Shown here: positions 12,188 to 24,434 of the stretch, one piece after another | Numbering within the stretch: the first letter of the stretch is position 1 | Layout: every line of letters begins with the position of its first letter | Source: Elmis aenea | Lineage: Eukaryota; Arthropoda; Insecta; Coleoptera; Elmidae | Assembly: GCA_947652605.1 (NCBI GenBank) | Contig: OX393582.1 | Span: 12,238,544 to 12,302,543 of the forward strand | Direction: 5' to 3' | DNA: 64,000 bases | Made by a program: the position numbers and the translations under genes | Notes under the pieces: model-generated | Told to the model about the DNA's origin: nothing | Database searches by the model: none | The model's input: the letters and a program-made list of their open reading frames with translations, nothing else

Positions 12188-12416
12188 ATTTAAACCTAAA
12201 CCACAATTTAAACAAACACTTAACTACAAACAAAGCAAATACAAGATACTTTTAGGTTATGTACTCCAGCTCAAGTTCTAGTAAACAGCGACTCAAGATG
12301 TGAGCTCAGCTCAAGTCGAATATGTTCTTAAAATTGCTTGGTGCAACACTTTATACCGTTAAGGCGAACTTAAGATTCAGCTAGATCTTAAGATGTGTCG
12401 GAGAAACCGGGCATTA

Positions 12417-12775
12417 GTCACTTTGCAGTAATGAAAAATCGCAATTCGTTAACGTCTATGCTTAATTATGTATAGTAAGAAAAGTAACCAAGAAGACAAA
12501 TACAAATGAAATTTCTCTGTAGTTTTCATAAATATTTTAATGCCCGTGAACAAGCAAACATTTGATATTTCTAAATAACATAAAAGTGACTTGGTCCACT
12601 TTCAAAATAAACGATTCGCTTATTACTTACTTCTATTATAAATAGAGGACAATTCGTGTCTTTTTTATCATGTCATGATCAATTTGTACGGTTGGATTAG
12701 GGTATGATACATGCGGCAGGTTTTGGTTTATTTCCCGAAACGTAATCCCCTAAGTGTATAATTTTTTTATTGCAG
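12417..12775. other. Intron upstream of the host exon
   Basis: AT-rich sequence ending in a T-rich tract and TTTATTGCAG at 12766-12775, a good 3' splice site for the exon that follows. No earlier exon of this gene could be recognised in the window. Confidence 0.6.
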
Positions 12776-12883
12776 GTAATGTGAACGGGGTAAACGTAAT
12801 CGGCTTAGCTCTACAAGGTCCTTCGATGCCGAGCATTGCCGTGCTACATCATAATGGTCCTTACAACTTGCAGTCACGCACAG
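12776..12883 (+). CDS. Internal coding exon of an unidentified host gene
   Basis: A 108-base exon lies between a T-rich acceptor (TTTATTGCAG) and a strong donor (ACAG|GTACGT at 12884). Only one frame is open: two bases finish a codon from the upstream exon, 35 codons follow (NVNGVNVIGLALQGPSMPS... ending ...NGPYNLQSRT), and one base remains. That G joins GT at 13106 to make Gly, so the phase fits the next exon exactly. Base composition (about 50% GC) stands out from the introns. I do not recognise the protein; the peptide has no charged repeats or membrane segment. The rest of the gene must lie upstream, beyond this window or in exons I could not detect. Confidence 0.75.
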
Positions 12884-13105
12884 GTACGTCGCAAACAAAA
12901 AACGTGGCGCCACGTCACGCTTAACAAAAGTCAATTTCCTTACTAAAAATAAGTAATACGAAGTCTTTAAAAACGACAACAAAGAAAACTAATTTTCTAT
13001 CCACATAAAACGATTTTTTTCGTGAACATCATAATAAAATATACGCACGAAACTATTACTTTTGTAAATTGTGAATATTTGGTAATAAACAGAACTTTTG
13101 TGTAG

Positions 13106-13773
13106 GTGATAGCGAGCATGCGACGGGTGGGGCGGTGCCAGCACCACTTCAGCCGAGACCAGCCACAACAGGGGCGGTCAACGTCCTGCCGCTCCAGCCA
13201 CGATTACTGCCAAACTTCGGGAAGGATCTGATGGGTCGGGAGACTCGCTCGGAACCACGCGAGATCCAACAGCAGCCCGTCAAAAACTTCTTCGACGATT
13301 ACAGCCCAGCTAAATCATTCGAATCGGAAATCAGCCTGAGCTGTGCTTCTGCGCTAGCCATCGGTAGCTCAGCGGAAGTCCTAGCAAGCATTGTAGAGAA
13401 TCAAGCAGGCATCCGAAGAAACTCATTTCTAAATGTGAGCACCCTGGGTTTGCTCGTAGCTCCTCAAGTTAGTCCAGGACAGAGCTCTCTCAACGTTAGC
13501 CGGATCGAAGAAGAATCTACCACCGTAGACGTGGAAGACAGCACCATAGAAATCAAGAAAGGGGAGAGTAAAGAGCTAAGATCGCCCGATTGCGAATTTA
13601 TCAAAAGTCCCAGCACTGAACTAACCAATCCATCGGACCAATCAAGCCCAGATGATATTTTAGAAGATAATTGTAGAAACTTAGAAATGGAAAAAAACAC
13701 TTCCAATATTTGTGATAGACATGCAAGAAATCGGTTTATCGATGAGGGTGTTTCAGTGAACGAGTATCTGTAA
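13106..13773 (+). CDS. Terminal coding exon of the same host gene
   Basis: Starts after the acceptor TTTTGTGTAG and continues in phase from 12883 for about 221 codons to TAA at 13771-13773. The tail opens with a Pro/Gln-rich stretch (APLQPRPATTG, LPLQPRLLPNFGKDL), passes FFDDYSPAKSFESEISLSCA, and becomes acidic and Ser-rich (EEESTTVDVEDSTIEIKK, NPSDQSSPDDILEDN), ending VSVNEYL. It looks like a disordered cytoplasmic tail with many potential phosphorylation sites. No signal peptide, membrane span or catalytic motif is present in this part. GC content near 48% and preserved splicing argue for a real gene. Family unknown to me; a channel, receptor or scaffold C-terminus is possible but unsupported. 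Confidence 0.8.
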
Positions 13774-14140
13774 ATTTTATTGTCATATCTAATGAACTTA
13801 TTTATGCTTGTTAACAAGAAAATAGTAGTATTTACGCCAAAGTTTTACATTTTTGAGAAATTCGTGCTAAATTTATGTCGCAAAATAGTTGTGCTACAAC
13901 GTTAATTAGCAAAGAACCCGTTTATATTAATAATAACCCTTGTAGGTACGCGTTATTGTGGTTTAGATAAAATATACCTACTAAGATTTTAACATCCGCT
14001 TATACAGGGATATCAGTGTTTAACAATTAATGTTATCAATTTGCTATTACGAAAATTTTGAACGTAAAAGCACGAAAGAAACTATGCTCACTATTATATT
14101 AATATATTTTTGTAATAAATGCTACAAATAAATTACTTTT
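13774..14140 (+). other. 3' untranslated region with polyadenylation signals
   Basis: AT-rich sequence follows the stop codon; AATAAA occurs at 14114-14119 and 14127-14132, giving a probable 3'UTR of about 350-380 bases. Confidence 0.5.
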
Positions 14141-14250
14141 TGTCATGTTACTTTCGTTTTTATCATACACTTACAAACTGTTGTATTAACATCCTACTCT
14201 TTGCTAATATAATCCTTTTACGGCTATATCTTTTAATAATAACCTTATGT

Positions 14251-15135
14251 TTAACCCATTAAGAGCCACAATTCTATTTTAAGACAAATTTTAGTTGTTT
14301 TTTGTTGTACAAATGGGTTAATTTATGATAGAAAAACTTATTTTTTTTTCATTTGTTAATTTATATAGTGTCCCATTTTTGGGACAATAACGCAATGTGT
14401 GATATTATTTCTTTTAATATAACAAAAACAAGTTAAGTAATATACACATTTTATTAATCATATAGTAGAAAATGGGGGAAAACAATTTATTGTAATGTAA
14501 AGGTACATCACATCTACTGCAAATCCTTGTTGTTTTTTCCCGCAAGCTGCACATCACCTTTGGGTTTTTATAGGTATTATTAGTTCCTATCCTTCTAGTA
14601 TTTTTGATTTTTTTGGACCTGTCCTTTCGCAAGGTTTTGAACGTTTTGATAAATAAGCGAGAATAATTTTTTTCCTAACGTCCAATAGGGAATTGTTTTC
14701 CCCTGGGTAGACGAATTGATAGAGTATCCAAGTATTTACCACAGCTGCTATATCCAATATTGGGTAAATAATGACCACCACCATTTTTCTTATTTTATCC
14801 TTGTTCTGTATAAAGATATTTGCTTGTCGAGTAAATCGGCACCTCCCATATACGAGTTATCGCTTATTAGTTTTGGAACACCAATTTGAACATTTTTTTT
14901 TTCTTTGGCGAAAAATCTTTTCGTTGATGAAAGATGTTCGATTGAACTATAATTCGTTGCGACGCTCACTGGTTTATTGTCATTCCATTATACAATTAAA
15001 ATGTCATTGGATATATCAAATTGGTAGTCAAAATATCCAAGAGTTGTCTTTTTTTCCATCTCTTTGGAAGGTCTTAAATCTCAAATAGGTATAGCATATT
15101 AAGCGATGGTCCTATTTATGGGACACAAAAAATAC
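14251..15135. mobile_element. piggyBac-like element relic (P1)
   Basis: TTAA at 14251-14254 is followed by CCCATTAAGAGCCACAATTC, the form of a piggyBac terminus. Subterminal palindromic blocks GTCCCATTTTTGGGAC (about 14370) and GTCCTATTTATGGGAC (about 15105) mark the two sides. A decayed transposase lies between on the minus strand. The right TTAA terminus was not found, so the right boundary is approximate. Confidence 0.65.
14440..15020 (-). pseudogene. piggyBac-like transposase, C-terminal relic
   Basis: Read on the minus strand with several frame changes, the remnant gives IGVPKLISDNSYMGGADLLD then QISLYRTRIK (about 14880-14800), followed by WWWSLF, LDIAAVVNTWILYQ (about 14760-14700), and a Cys-rich tail VMCSLREKTTRICSRCDVPL (about 14560-14490). 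This is the normal order at the end of DDE_Tnp_1_7 (piggyBac) transposases: YMGGxD signature, KWWW motif, then the cysteine-rich DNA-binding domain. At least two frameshifts and stops separate the blocks. The N-terminal half with the first catalytic Asp residues is missing. Confidence 0.75.
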
Positions 15136-15139
15136 GATG

Positions 15140-16785
15140 CAAAAATACAGCTGTGATTTTTTGTTTCCTATTTCCACTAATATAAATTAGAAACACAAAG
15201 TTTTACGAGATCACCCAGAAAAAATCACCTGTGGAAAAAACCGCTAAATTAAAACACTATTTACTTTTAAATAGCGAACTGCTAAAGTGAAAATTACCAA
15301 CTTTTCAAAGCCAAGCACAGCTTTATAACCAAAATTTCAAAACAAAATACAAGGTGTGTTCTTATTAAAAGTTTTTTGATAATATATTCTTTCTAAGTTA
15401 GCCTGTTCTACCTTCGATTTGCTTCGTTAACTTTTTAAGATATTGCTTCATATTCTTCTTGGACGCTTAACGCTTGTTTTTTTTTTTAAAGCCATCTGTA
15501 AAATTGTTCAAGGAAAGAGAAAAACTTCCTGTAAATTCAATTTTTATGCAATCACTTCAATTCTGTTCCTGCTTATATATCAAAATAGGTATGTTGATTT
15601 ATCTTACATAGATACAAATATTTATCTTTTTTCTTCAGTTTAACACATTTTTGGCGAAGAATCTCCATTTTTGTATTTTTGGCGCATACGCCCCTCTGAT
15701 ATGAGACCCTCTACCTATATGAGTTTAAATTTTTTTTAAATTAACGTCCATACCAAATATGAAATATGGTAGCCATGAGTATATAATTTCCATTTAGCAT
15801 GCTAAATGCTGCTGATGTGAAATCTGGATCTGCGGCCTACTGAAACCTGCGTCATACGTATCATATAATACCTTTATGTAGTGGAAAAAGTTAATGTTGT
15901 ACTTTTATTGTTTGTTTCAGCGCCAGTAAAACGTATTTAAAATTTTGAGCAGTACAAAGTTTAAAATTGTTTTTTTTTTTAGAAAAAAGTCAATTTTGTC
16001 TTAGTGCTTTATCATTATCCAAGAATAGTAGTGTTTAATATTTTCCCAACGTTTTTATATTTCACAAATAGAAAAATTTACCTCTTATTTTTCGAAAAAT
16101 CTTGAGAATTCTTATTAACATATGAATAACATTTGCCAGCCTAAATTTAGTGGTGATATAACCATCAAATATCACCTTTTTTACACACAATTCACATAAT
16201 TTATTTATTATTTTAACACAAAATACAATATGCAAATAAAAAAATTATTGCAATGCAAATTTAAAGCGTTTATTTATTTGTATTATTTAAAAAAAAACAG
16301 AGAATTTAAAGTAAAAGTTTAAGAGCTTCTATAATTTTTCGTCAGTATCAAACTGTTGAAAGCTAGCAAATAATCTATTTGACAGTTCCTTAGCAACTTT
16401 GTAACTTTTTCTCGGCTCAGCACGGTTATTTAAATGTAGTCAATAGTGTTTCAGACATACAGACATGGACCGTTACAAAGAACAAGAATAATTTCGTTGT
16501 GAAGTCCCGACAATAAATATCTTAGGAAACTAAAAACATAATTTTTAAACATATTTTTTTCTTAAGATATTCTCGAGAACTCTTAGAGACGAAACACTAG
16601 GACAGGAGGTAGGTTGTTGGTTTCCAGCAGTATAAAAACATAATGACAGCACTTACAAATACATATTTTACATGTAAAAGGTTTTAGAATATATATATAT
16701 TTCCAACAATTTATTGTAACTTATATAGTTTTTAATGTGAGACAACTTACAGTATAAAAGGTCTCGATCTAGTTTCTTAATTCCA
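15140..16785. other. No gene seen
   Basis: AT-rich DNA with long T and A runs and no supported frame. The 66-codon plus frame at 15443 has no context. Confidence 0.5.
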
Positions 16786-16789
16786 TTGC

Positions 16790-17010
16790 CTCCTATCATT
16801 ATTTCATCCTTCCCGATGCAAGTCTTGGAGACATTGCCTTTGTTGGACCTCTCTACACGTTTTTTAAGGCATCTTCGCTTTGGCCTTTCTGCTGGTCACC
16901 AATTTTAACTATTTTTGGTAGCCTCTCTTCTTACATTCTTCTAATATGCCCATACCAACCAAATTGCTTCTTTTAAATTTCTTCTATTACAGATTTTTCT
17001 TTTTTTCCAA
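16790..17010 (-). pseudogene. LINE 3'-end fragment
   Basis: Read on the minus strand it gives KKQFGWYGHIRRM, then ERLPKIVKI, close to the FxWYGHxxRM...RLPK tail found after reverse transcriptase in RTE/Jockey-type insect LINEs and matching the same tail at 54580-54640. The frame is broken by stops. Nothing 5' of the tail is preserved. Confidence 0.6.
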
Positions 17011-17109
17011 CTTTCAAAGTTTCTCATATCTGTTTTTTTTTTATTTTGAACTTCCCAACAGATATTAGATAATTTTATTCGAAGAAAAAGCTTGTGTCCT
17101 ATAGCTTTA

Positions 17110-17457
17110 TTAAGCCCTTAAGGCACGACTTTTTTTGAATTCTGTTGGTCAAAAGTCATAGTTTTTTTTTCCAGAATAATAATTGTAGAATTTAGTTTAT
17201 ATCAATTTATGCATTTTCTGTAGGGTGGAATTTTTAGGGGACTGCAAAAAATTATGAGGAGCTAAACGGGTTTAGCGGTTTTAATAAGTGCTAATTAATT
17301 ACTTTTTATAACAGTACCGTTATCGTCATCTACAGTACACTGGTTCAATCTTCTAAACTTCTTATATTTCTACTATTTCGTGTCTTAAACGGGCGTGCAC
17401 AGAAACGATTGAATCTTACGTCCCTGTCAGACACGGGCATATGCTTTAAGGGGTTAA
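17110..17457. mobile_element. piggyBac-type MITE (P2)
   Basis: 348 bp with TTAA at both ends (17110-17113 and 17454-17457). The termini are inverted: GCCCTTAAGGCACGAC on the left and TGCTTTAAGGGG on the right. No coding sequence inside. Confidence 0.65.
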
Positions 17458-18169
17458 TTCTTCAGACTTCAAAGCTATAGGTTAGTGTTCTTTTAACTAG
17501 TGTCAAAGTAGCCTTGTTTTAGGTTTTAATGTTTTTATTGCAGTAGCATAGACTTGAATAATAAAAACACTGCTGGATATTGCCACTTATAATTTTATTT
17601 CTTAAGTCTATAACGCAAAGTTGTAAGACATAAAAACATTGCTTTTAGTTTCGGTTTAAGAGTTACTAATTTGGTTCGTGTTGTGTTGCCTTCGCCTTCG
17701 TTATAAACGCGTAAAAAGATATCTTTTTAAAGACAACTTTTTGCTTCCAGAAAGAATATACTAATTATTTATACGCTCGGATTTTCCTCACTTTAAATTG
17801 TTAATCTGGGCTTTGTTTCAACGAATAAATATAAAAGTTTTTATTGCTACGTGGTAGTTAATACAGATATACATCAAAGTTTAACGAGGCTAGCGCAACT
17901 ATGTATATGCAAAATAGCTCAGTTTGCGTTCATCGATTAAAATTTAACAACCCAGTTGCACTTTGCAAGCATATATTTACCTAATTAACTAATGAACTTC
18001 TGTTTAGATTTAATGCCAAAGCAAATTTTCATAATTCATACTATGCAGGGTGTCCTCATGAGCTTAAAGTTTAATGGTTATCTTTGCTTTTTAAGAGCAT
18101 TTAGTATTTAAGAATACGCAGTAAGATATTTATTTGTTTTTTTTTGTGCCCGTTTTATTTGTAAATTGC

Positions 18170-18240
18170 ATAAACCAGCGTTTCCCAAACTTTTTTTTAT
18201 AGAACCCTTAACAAATTCTAACATTCTCGATTATTTAAAG
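18170..18240. repeat. hAT terminus-like fragment
   Basis: CAGCGTTTCCCAAACTTTTTT resembles a hAT TIR. No partner end could be assigned. A solo mariner-like end (GCAGGGTGTCCTCATGAG) lies shortly upstream at about 18046. Confidence 0.4.
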
Positions 18241-18329
18241 ATAAATCCTGCTCGCATAATATGGTCGTTGTAAAAGGAATTTAAAAAAACAATAGTTAGT
18301 CTTGACACGGAGTACTTTTCTGTTATAAT

Positions 18330-18754
18330 CAGCGACCCGAACCGCAAAGAATAACGGTTTAGTTCCAGTTACCGGTTCGTACATTTTAATATTTCGGTTT
18401 ACGATCCGATACACCGGTTTTCATTTTATAATTATTCAGTAACCGGTTCAGCGGCAACGGTTCAGTTCCGGTTCCGTTTCAATGCAAAATATAATGACAA
18501 TAGGTACATATTTATAAGTATCCGAAATTTTTAAATTTTTGGTAAAATGTAATAAAAATTACGAAAATAAAAAATTTAGTCATTTAAAAAAATTGATCCG
18601 GTTGAAGCGATTTCAACCGGTTCACACAAGCCGGTTCAATTCGATTTTGCGGTTTTGTGATTTTTTAAATATGAGGTTCAGTTCAGGTTCACGGTTTATG
18701 AAAAACGCACCAGTTCCGGTTTTTGTTCCAGTTCCGGTACGGTTCGGGTTCCTG
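18330..18754. mobile_element. hAT MITE, ACCGGTT family, copy A
   Basis: 425 bp, ends CAGCGACCCGAACCG and GGTTCGGGTTCCTG, flanked by an 8-bp target duplication GTTATAAT (18322-18329) / GTTGTAAT (18755-18762). The interior is studded with AACCGGTT-type repeats in both orientations, probably the subterminal transposase binding sites. The same element occurs at 36713-37174 and 59136-60152. Non-coding. Confidence 0.85.
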
Positions 18755-18947
18755 GTTGTAATTATATAGAAATCATTTAATAGCAGTTTCTTTTGGTCTT
18801 AAATCAGAGTCAATGATTAAATTAATTAGACTTTCATAATTACTTGCGCTGACGCCTGTTGGCTTGGATGTCACTCTAAACCGATTCAGAATCCAGGAAT
18901 TGTCCTCACTGGATGTTGAAAATTAATGCAAAAGGGTTTGTTGTAAG

Positions 18948-21395
18948 TAGAGATGTACCGAGTACCCGGAAATTACCCGGTACTTGGCATACCCGGCGAC
19001 ATTTTCGGTACCCGGAAATTACCCGGAACCGGCAAAAATTTTTGGGATCCGGTGCCGGGTAATGAAGTTTTTGATGCGTAAAAAAATAAAAAAAATATTG
19101 TTTTATTATTACAGCTCAAAAAAATACAACAAATACACTTAATTTTAAGGCATAACAAAATATAAAAAATAAAATTCTGTGTATTATAAACATTTAACTA
19201 AAATACATAATGTATAGCAAAAAATTAAAAATAACTCTTTATTAAAAAACATCCAAAAATTATATTTAATAATTAAATTTTAATAATTGCAGATTATAAT
19301 GCAGAAATGATAATTTTTCTTCGTTTCGCGGGAGAAGTTTATTTCTTCTTTCTTCATAAATAATACCTGCCTCGCTGAACATTCTTTCACTGGGTATGCT
19401 ACTGGGGGGTGGTGATAAGTATTTTCTAGCCAATTTTGATAATTTTGGTTATACACCTGCATTTTTTGACCACCAAACCAACGGATTTTCTGTGCGAGGA
19501 ACGTTAGGATATTTAAGAAAATTTAAAAGTTCAATCTGATCCTTATCTGTTGAATTTTCCACATTATAGGACTCTTCTTCGTTGGAATTATTTTCACATA
19601 AAATTTCATCTATACAACTCCACACATCTTCATTTTTATCATTACTTTTTTCTTGTTCTGCGAGTTGTTTATTATCATTATTTTCATCAATATCAATACT
19701 TACTGGTGAAATGTTTTTCATATCTTCTATAATCCAATTTTTAGCAATAACTTGGGTATTCGACTCTAAAAATTTAAGTTTGTAACGGGGGTCTAATACT
19801 GTGGCTATTACATACAACTTATTTTTTTTCACATTTTCAAATCGGGCTTTTAAAGATTTTAGCATATCTTTTTTGACGGTTACCGTTCCTTCTTCGGATA
19901 GTTTTTTGCTGAGAAAGCGTTCTAAAGCGGCTACATTCGGTATCACCATGGAAATAAGAGCTTCCTCTGAACTGGCTTCCACCGTGACATTGTAAAATTG
20001 CTCCAATAAAAAAACTATGTTTTCAATTAACTTAAAATTGGCTGCACTCAAGTTTGGTATGTTATGATCTGTTGAATATAGTGTGATGGCTTGTTTTTGT
20101 TCTAATATCCTCTTTAACATATGATAGGTCGAATTCCACCTCGTGACTACGTCTTGTACTAATTTGTGTTGTGGAAGCAAAAATTTGGTTTGCATTTCTT
20201 TTAACTTTAACGCTACTTGCGAGTGATTGAAATGAGTTACTATATTGCGACACTTTGTAATAATGTCGGAAATAGATTTTTGTGAATATATGCTGTCATG
20301 AATAACCAACTGAATACTATGGATGAAACAGGACTCATTTCTTAAATGGGCAATATTTGATCCACTGATCATATTACGCGCATTGTCCCGAAGCAATACG
20401 TGTATGTTGTTTTCAGCATCTAATTCCCAGGACTGTAGCATTTCGCCTAATGAATCACTAATGGCAGTACCCGTATGGTTTCCAGGAAAATGACGAGCAT
20501 TTAAAACCACGCACTTTTTTTCAAATTTTTCATTACGCCAATGTCCACTGAGGCTTATAAAGCTTTCGTTGGTTTCAGAACAGGTCCATATATCAGATGT
20601 CAAGGAAATTAAATTCAGTTGTGACTTTTCAATATTAATTAAATCACGAATTTTTAAACAACATTTATCGTATATAGTAGGAATAACATTTTCTGAAAAA
20701 TATTTTCGTGAAGGTCTTTTATATCGTTGCTCTAAGGATTTCAAAAGACTAATAAATCCAACATTCTCGACTATTGAAAATGGCTGGTTATCCACAGCTA
20801 TCATTTCGCCAATTTTGTAATGATTTTTTTTTTGCTTTTATATTGTTAATGTCCCATAAGTTAATTTTGTCTAAACATTGCGCCAATGTCTGCTGTTTAA
20901 TTGGACGCGAAGGTCCCGGAGTATGATCGTCTATTTTTTGTTTCTTAACAATAACATTGTCACTATCTGTAGATACGTTACTTTCACTATGCTCAGAATG
21001 TTTTAATCGTAAACGTTTTAGCAAAGTCGATGTTCCAAATGTCTTTAAATTTTTTCCACCTCGAGATAACATTGCGCCACATAAACTGCATTCTGCTTTT
21101 GAATTATTTTCAGCAGATATCTCAAAATAGTTCCAAACCGCACTCATTTTTTATTAAATAATTTAACCTGACTTGATAGTTGTACATGAACGAAACAACA
21201 GCAACTAGCAGCAAGAACACAACTCGGGGAACTCCCCGATTGTACTTTTCGATGATCTCCGACGTATGACGAACACCTGCACAAAATCTACCGATTACCC
21301 AGTACCCGGCCGGGTACCTGGCCGGGTAAATATTTTGAATTGCCCCATTACTCGGTACCCGGTACCCGGCAATTTTTGGACTCAGTACATCACTA
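18948..21395. mobile_element. hAT element with transposase, near full length
   Basis: 2448 bp, ends TAGAGATGTACCGAGTACCC and CTCAGTACATCACTA, with an exact 8-bp target duplication GTTGTAAG at 18940-18947 and 21396-21403. Both ends hold clusters of TACCCGG repeats (subterminal binding sites). It contains one transposase gene on the minus strand with only a frameshift and a stop codon. The exact target duplication and limited damage indicate a comparatively young insertion. Confidence 0.92.
19266..21147 (-). pseudogene. hAT transposase with BED zinc finger, two disabling lesions
   Basis: ATG at 21147. Residues 1-60 form a BED finger (VWNYFEISAENNSKAECSLC, then GTSTLLKRLRLKH; one usual His position appears to be Arg). 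A frameshift in the A/T run near 20821-20833 moves the frame; the next frame (20804-19449) carries the RNase-H-fold core: LISLTSDIWTCSETNESFIS (first catalytic Asp), then VVTRWNSTYHML, then LDPRYKLKFL. A TAA at 19449-19451 cuts the C-terminal dimerisation region, but the same frame continues after it through YLSPPPSSIPSERMFSEAG and NKLLPRNEEKLSFLHYN to TAA at 19266-19268. Undamaged, it would be about 625 residues, normal for this BED-hAT group. The enzyme excises and inserts the surrounding element. Confidence 0.92.
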
Positions 21396-21659
21396 GTTGT
21401 AAGTTATGCAGGTTTTCTAAACAGCTGCTTCATCTACGAATTTATTTCAGTCAATAATCCATGCAAGTAAGCAAAACAAAGAAAATTATTCTGTTTAATT
21501 AATTTAAGAAATCCAGAATTACACCTTTTAGTCGAAAGATGCAATTTGATGATTTTTGAAAACTTACCATAACTTCTCCATGTATTGAAATAATGTGGAT
21601 GTTTTCTATACAAATTTTAATGCATAATTTAAAAAAATATATACAAATTTGCGACGTTG

Positions 21660-22360
21660 AGTTTAGAGATATGAAGTAAACTCATATTTTTTAAATAGAA
21701 ACCCTTTATACAGGTACTTTATATGTAAAAAAAAAATGTCAGCTATTCAAAAATATATACAAGGTAAGGCATCACTTATCACACGTCACACCCCCACTTA
21801 TTTTGTTATTGGAAAAAATTATCGAATAAAGTTTCAAATATAAGTTGTTTGTTACAGTATTTCCCAAAATATTTTCATGTCAAATTTTTGGCTAATTTGG
21901 TAGAAATTTCCTTCTTTAAGTTTGCCATGATTTTGTAAACAAGTAAGGTTTGCAATTATTAAACAACTAAACGTCATTTCCAAGTAAATTCTGCAGCAGC
22001 CCCTACAATGTAAACTTGTGACATATTACACTTTTCGAAGTGTTTAAATATAGCTATGTTCACAATACCACAATAAACAGTTATAAAACACAAAAGAATA
22101 TACGAATTTGCTTAAAAGTTAAAAGATGTATTTGGATATGACGTATACTTGTTTATTTATTGCAAACATCACTTGTTTACGAAATTTGATAGGGAAATCT
22201 TTACAAAATTAGCTATATCTTGGTTTTTATTTTTGCTGTATTATATAAAGTTATACATATATTTTTGAAAAGCTAATAAAAATCTTTTTCGTATAAAGTT
22301 ATGGCCAACTGGGCTTTTTATTTACAAAAATATAAGTTTACTTCATATCTCGATAGTTAG
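21660..22360. repeat. Diverged fold-back around an M1 TIR fragment
   Basis: GAGATATGAAGTAAACTCATA at 21668 is mirrored by TAAGTTTACTTCATATCTCG near 22332, with weaker pairing inward. At 21757-21890 lies a fragment of the M1 mariner TIR (AAGGTAAGGCATCACTTATC onward). No coding sequence. Confidence 0.4.
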
Positions 22361-22389
22361 TCACTAAAAAATTCCAATTAGGTATTCAA

Positions 22390-24430
22390 ATTAAGCATAA
22401 GATCTGTGTAAAAACCTACATAACATTTTATTCTGTTTTAACAAATAAAGGATTTAAAGTAAATTTTCAATAATGATGAAATTTAATTTTTTGTCTGTAA
22501 TGAATGCCGAAATGAAGAGCGAATAAAAATTCTGATTACATAGGCGTTCTCTTATCAAAAAAATAGCCCAGGAAACTGATAACAGATTTTTGCTAACTAT
22601 TACGGTAACCGAGATGTCACGTAACATATTCGAATTTGGTTATTTCTTTTAAACAAAGTTTTATCGTCTACGTATTATCGCTTATTTAAAAATAATACAC
22701 ATTTTGTATTGTTTTGACATACATTTTTGAAGTAGTTCTGGTAATATTTAATATCATTAGTGAACGTTATAGTTCATATAATACATACAAATAGAAAAAT
22801 TGCTGTTTCAAATTGAGGCTTTGTTAATTTTTACATACTTTTATTATAATTTATTACAAGCCCATATAGGTAGTACAATTTTTAAGACAAGATTTAATAA
22901 TTGTTGATCGTTAATGTAAGAGGCAATGGCAACTTACAAACTTTTATTAAACAAGAAATTGATGATTATCCTCAATTAAAATAAAATTTATTCACTTTGG
23001 TACCTACATATCGACAGTTGTAAGAAAACGTAACTATTCATTGCATTAACTGTAAAATAAAAATCCTGCAATGTAGATCTTTTTTTATAATTATACGTTT
23101 TGTGTGTTCTGAGCTGGTTTAACATAAAGATATTTTTCTAAAATTAGAACTAATGTACTGATTTTTTTTATATTTGAGTCTTTTATTTGCAAATAACTAT
23201 AGCAATATTCTTGGGCTATTTTTAAATGATGCTTCGTACACATTGAAAGCATATTTCTCACAACTATTAACAATTTCCATCTTAAACTTCTTACAAAACT
23301 TTATTTTCATGTTAATTATGTATTAAAGAAAATTATGTGCATTACGTGTAAATCTTATTAATATAACGTGTTAAAAAGATGAGTAAACGTCGATTAAGAA
23401 AAATGCCACTTTTTGCCCACAAAATTTGAACTGTGACCCATGATAAAACCAAAGCTATAACCATAAGCTCTTAAAACTGTACAACAAATTTAGGTATGAT
23501 ATTCCATGTAAAAAGCACCACTCTGTATGCAGAAGGCATGTTCTTTAGATTAACAATAATGTGACTAAAAGTTTTTGCCTCCAAAATACGTGGCGTATTT
23601 TCGCTTTTTTTGTAAATTTTATCACGTATTGTCCAGGCCTGCCTCCAAAACTCTTTCAATTTAGTCTTTATGATTGATCGCACCATTTGCACTGATAACT
23701 TGAGAGAGCCCTTGAATATATAAGAGGCAGTTGAAGTATCGTGTTACATAAGGAAAATAATAGCAAATTTTCAGAGCCTTTACATCAATACTTGTATGAG
23801 AAAATTAAAGTATCTGAACATTATTTATCTACATAAATGCAAATTTAACTTTAATATTTTTGAAAGCGAACTTTTAGATTACTTAAATCACAGTTTTTAT
23901 TAGTTTAGTTTAATTTAAAAGTTCAACGCCATTTTTTTGACATAACTTTTACATAAAAGTATACAAAATCTTCTTACATTACAGTAAACCAAAAAATCCT
24001 ATCTGCAGTAAGTTTATATTCCATCAATCAATGGTAAGTCAAAAGAGGTATTTCTTTTGAGACCATATTGCATCAGTCTATTCCATTTTGTACCACTCAC
24101 GAATGTGGAGCATCCAAAATAAATTACATATATTGCCGGGTTCAGAAGCATTCTCAATTTAATTGTTTGTTTTTGTATCGTTCAAATCTTTGTTGAATAA
24201 TTTAGTGCTTTTATTGATTTTCCATTGCTGGGTTTTTCAAGTAATCACAGTAATTATAGAATACCGCATAATACAAATTAAGTGAAGGCAAGTCATTAGG
24301 TTAACCTTGTATCGTATTAAGGACAACTTTTCGAATACAAATAAAGTTTATTAAAAATCGTATATCTTTTTCTGTGTATAATCTTTTGTAAAAATGTAAG
24401 ACCAGCTTTCAGACTCTCATCTCCTTGTTA
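22390..24430. other. No gene seen; one solo mariner-like end at 23470-23525
   Basis: Mostly unique AT-rich DNA. The 23470-23525 segment (mirror of ACAGAGTGGTGCTTTTTACA) resembles the M4 terminus and explains part of the 73-codon minus frame there. A few ATG-led short frames have no domain. Confidence 0.45.
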
Positions 24431-24434
24431 ATAG

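Larger units (their letters stand above)
10670..12416. mobile_element. PIF/Harbinger element, internally deleted, TTA target duplication
   Basis: The ends are inverted: TGCCCGGTTTCTCCGAC at 10674 and its complement ending at 12413, flanked by TTA at 10670-10672 and 12414-12416. That is the 3-bp TWA target site typical of PIF/Harbinger. Inside are the two expected divergent gene starts: a Myb/zeste-like DNA-binding protein start (+, 10980) and a HARBI1-like nuclease start (-, 12187). The middle of both genes is missing and a mariner-derived MITE (11070-11998) sits in its place. The element is therefore dead. Confidence 0.8.

Noticed and set aside
19550..20820. Several 60-83 codon plus frames
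   Set aside because: Antisense shadows of the hAT transposase.
23471..23692. 73-codon minus frame as a small protein
   Set aside because: Part of it is a mariner-like terminus (mirror of ACAGAGTGGTGC), and there is no start context or domain.
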